64,000 bases of DNA from Pseudomonadota bacterium (lineage in GTDB: Bacteria; Pseudomonadota; Alphaproteobacteria; Rhodobacterales; Rhodobacteraceae): NCBI GenBank assembly GCA_020161615.1, contig JAIUPD010000010.1, forward strand, positions 62,001-126,000. The letters are read 5' to 3'. This document shows positions 63,111 through 64,000 of this stretch, one piece after another (the first letter of the stretch is position 1; every line of letters starts with the position of its first letter). The position numbers were made by a program, and so were the translations under genes. A model generated the notes under the pieces. The model was not told where the DNA came from. It saw nothing but the letters and a program-made list of their open reading frames with translations, and did not search any database.

Positions 63111-64000
63111 ATGCTGGATATCGCGATCTGTGGCGGGGGTGTGGGCGGGCTTTGTGCCGCTATCGCCCTGCGCAGCATGGGTCATACCGTCACCGTCTAC
63201 GAACAGGCCCGACAATTCGGGCGGGTCGGCGCGGATATCAACCTGACGCCGAACGCCGTGCATGCGCTGGACCGCCTCGGCGCCAGCGAGGACTTGCGCC
63301 GGAACGCCGCGCGCCCGACCCATCGCATCAGCCGGACCTGGGACAGCGGCGAGGAAACCTCGCGCCTGCCGATGTCCGAGGCCGCCGAAGCCCGCTATGG
63401 CGCCCCGCAGCTCACTGTTCACCGCGCCGATCTGCTGGCGGCGCTGGAGGCCCTGCTGCCCGAGGGAACGCTGCGCTTCGGCGCCACGGTGAAAACGGTC
63501 GGCCAGGACGACACGGGCGCCTGGGCCGAGCTGTCCGACGGCGAGACGATCCGCGCCGATGTGGTGATCGGCGCCGATGGCATCCATTCGCCCGTGCGCG
63601 AGGCCGTCTTCGGCCCGGACCATCCGCACTTCACCGGCCTGGTCTCGTGGCGCGCGGTCTTTCCCCGGGAAAAGGGCGGCGCCCTGCCCGACCTCGACGC
63701 CTTCACCAAATGGTGGGGACCCACGGCCGACCGGCAGATCGTCACCTTCCCGCTGACCCGGGGGGAAGAGGTCTTCGTCTTCGCCACCCACAAGCAGGAG
63801 GGTTGGGCCGAGGAAGGCTGGACCCTGCCCGGCGACATCACGGAACTGCGCGGCCATTACGCCGATTTCCACCCCCATGCCCGTGCGCTGCTCGATGCCT
63901 GCGAGACGGTCACGCGTTCGGCGCTGCATGTGCGCGAACCGATGGCGCATTGGTCACAGGGGCGGATCACGCTGCTGGGCGATGCCGCGCATCCGATGGT
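63111..64000 (+). CDS. FAD-dependent aromatic monooxygenase (3' end outside window)
   Basis: The first ~296 residues of a flavoprotein hydroxylase of the salicylate/6-hydroxynicotinate/p-hydroxybenzoate type. The dinucleotide fold opens IAICGGGVGGLCAAIALRSM, followed by an acidic VYEQ, the DG motif VVIGADGIHSPVR near 160 and the GD motif LLGDAAHPM at the window edge. The start follows GGGAGAAGG. These enzymes use NAD(P)H and O2 to hydroxylate a ring. The gene begins a new transcription unit after a 275-bp gap; the substrate is unknown. Confidence 0.93.
   Translation, partial: MLDIAICGGGVGGLCAAIALRSMGHTVTVYEQARQFGRVGADINLTPNAVHALDRLGASEDLRRNAARPTHRISRTWDSGEETSRLPMSEAAEARYGAPQLTVHRADLLAALEALLPEGTLRFGATVKTVGQDDTGAWAELSDGETIRADVVIGADGIHSPVREAVFGPDHPHFTGLVSWRAVFPREKGGALPDLDAFTKWWGPTADRQIVTFPLTRGEEVFVFATHKQEGWAEEGWTLPGDITELRGHYADFHPHARALLDACETVTRSALHVREPMAHWSQGRITLLGDAAHPM

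Overview
The window is GC-rich with long, tightly packed genes, many sharing ATGA or TGATG junctions. NasS-NasT control of nitrate assimilation, an AapJQMP amino-acid importer, a tripartite tricarboxylate transporter (TTT) and many ABC importers all point to an alphaproteobacterium of the Rhodobacterales/Paracoccus kind. That placement is inferred from gene content; no rRNA or marker gene is present. I saw no tRNA, rRNA, CRISPR array, intact insertion sequence or phage gene.

Layout. (1) 1-5950: an Fbp/spermidine-type ABC importer (ATPase cut by the window edge, fused double permease), an aldo/keto reductase and an NTF2-like protein, then a FadR-type GntR regulator divergent from a separate substrate-binding protein. 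(2) 6061-16023, minus strand: nasT-nasS, a 244-bp structured leader, a nitrate/nitrite transporter, nirB, nirD, assimilatory nitrate reductase and siroheme synthase, i.e. nitrate sensing, uptake, two-step reduction to ammonium and the cofactor for it. (3) 16260-22870: TctC-TctB-TctA plus a GlcD-like FAD oxidase, divergent from marR-sulfatase across a perfect 8-bp inverted repeat. (4) 22938-29101: a LysR regulator divergent from a cystathionine beta-lyase-like enzyme joined to AapJQMP. (5) 29328-41103, minus strand: a LacI regulator, an isochorismatase-like protein, a dipeptide-type ABC importer, hydantoinase/oxoprolinase A and B, and a divergent alanine racemase. (6) 41678-50503: a beta-oxidation operon (FadE, thiolase, FadJ, CoA-transferase) and an MFS protein. 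(7) 50653-62835: fused E1 alpha-beta dehydrogenase, IclR, RidA, class III aminotransferase, two amidases and a complete branched-chain/amide ABC importer. (8) 63111-64000: start of an FAD monooxygenase.

How they work together. Blocks 3, 4, 5 and 7 are each an importer plus a few enzymes plus one regulator, the design of catabolic islands for small polar organic molecules. Block 3 reads as import and desulfation of a sulfated hydroxy-acid. Block 5 resembles the N-methylhydantoin/N-carbamoyl route. Block 7 reads as use of an amide that yields an amine. These substrates are inferred.

The most striking non-coding signals are two tandem LacI-type operators at 40061-40100 with a third, 17/18-matching copy inside the start of hyuA, and a decayed 3' end of an aapJ-like gene just upstream of fadE.
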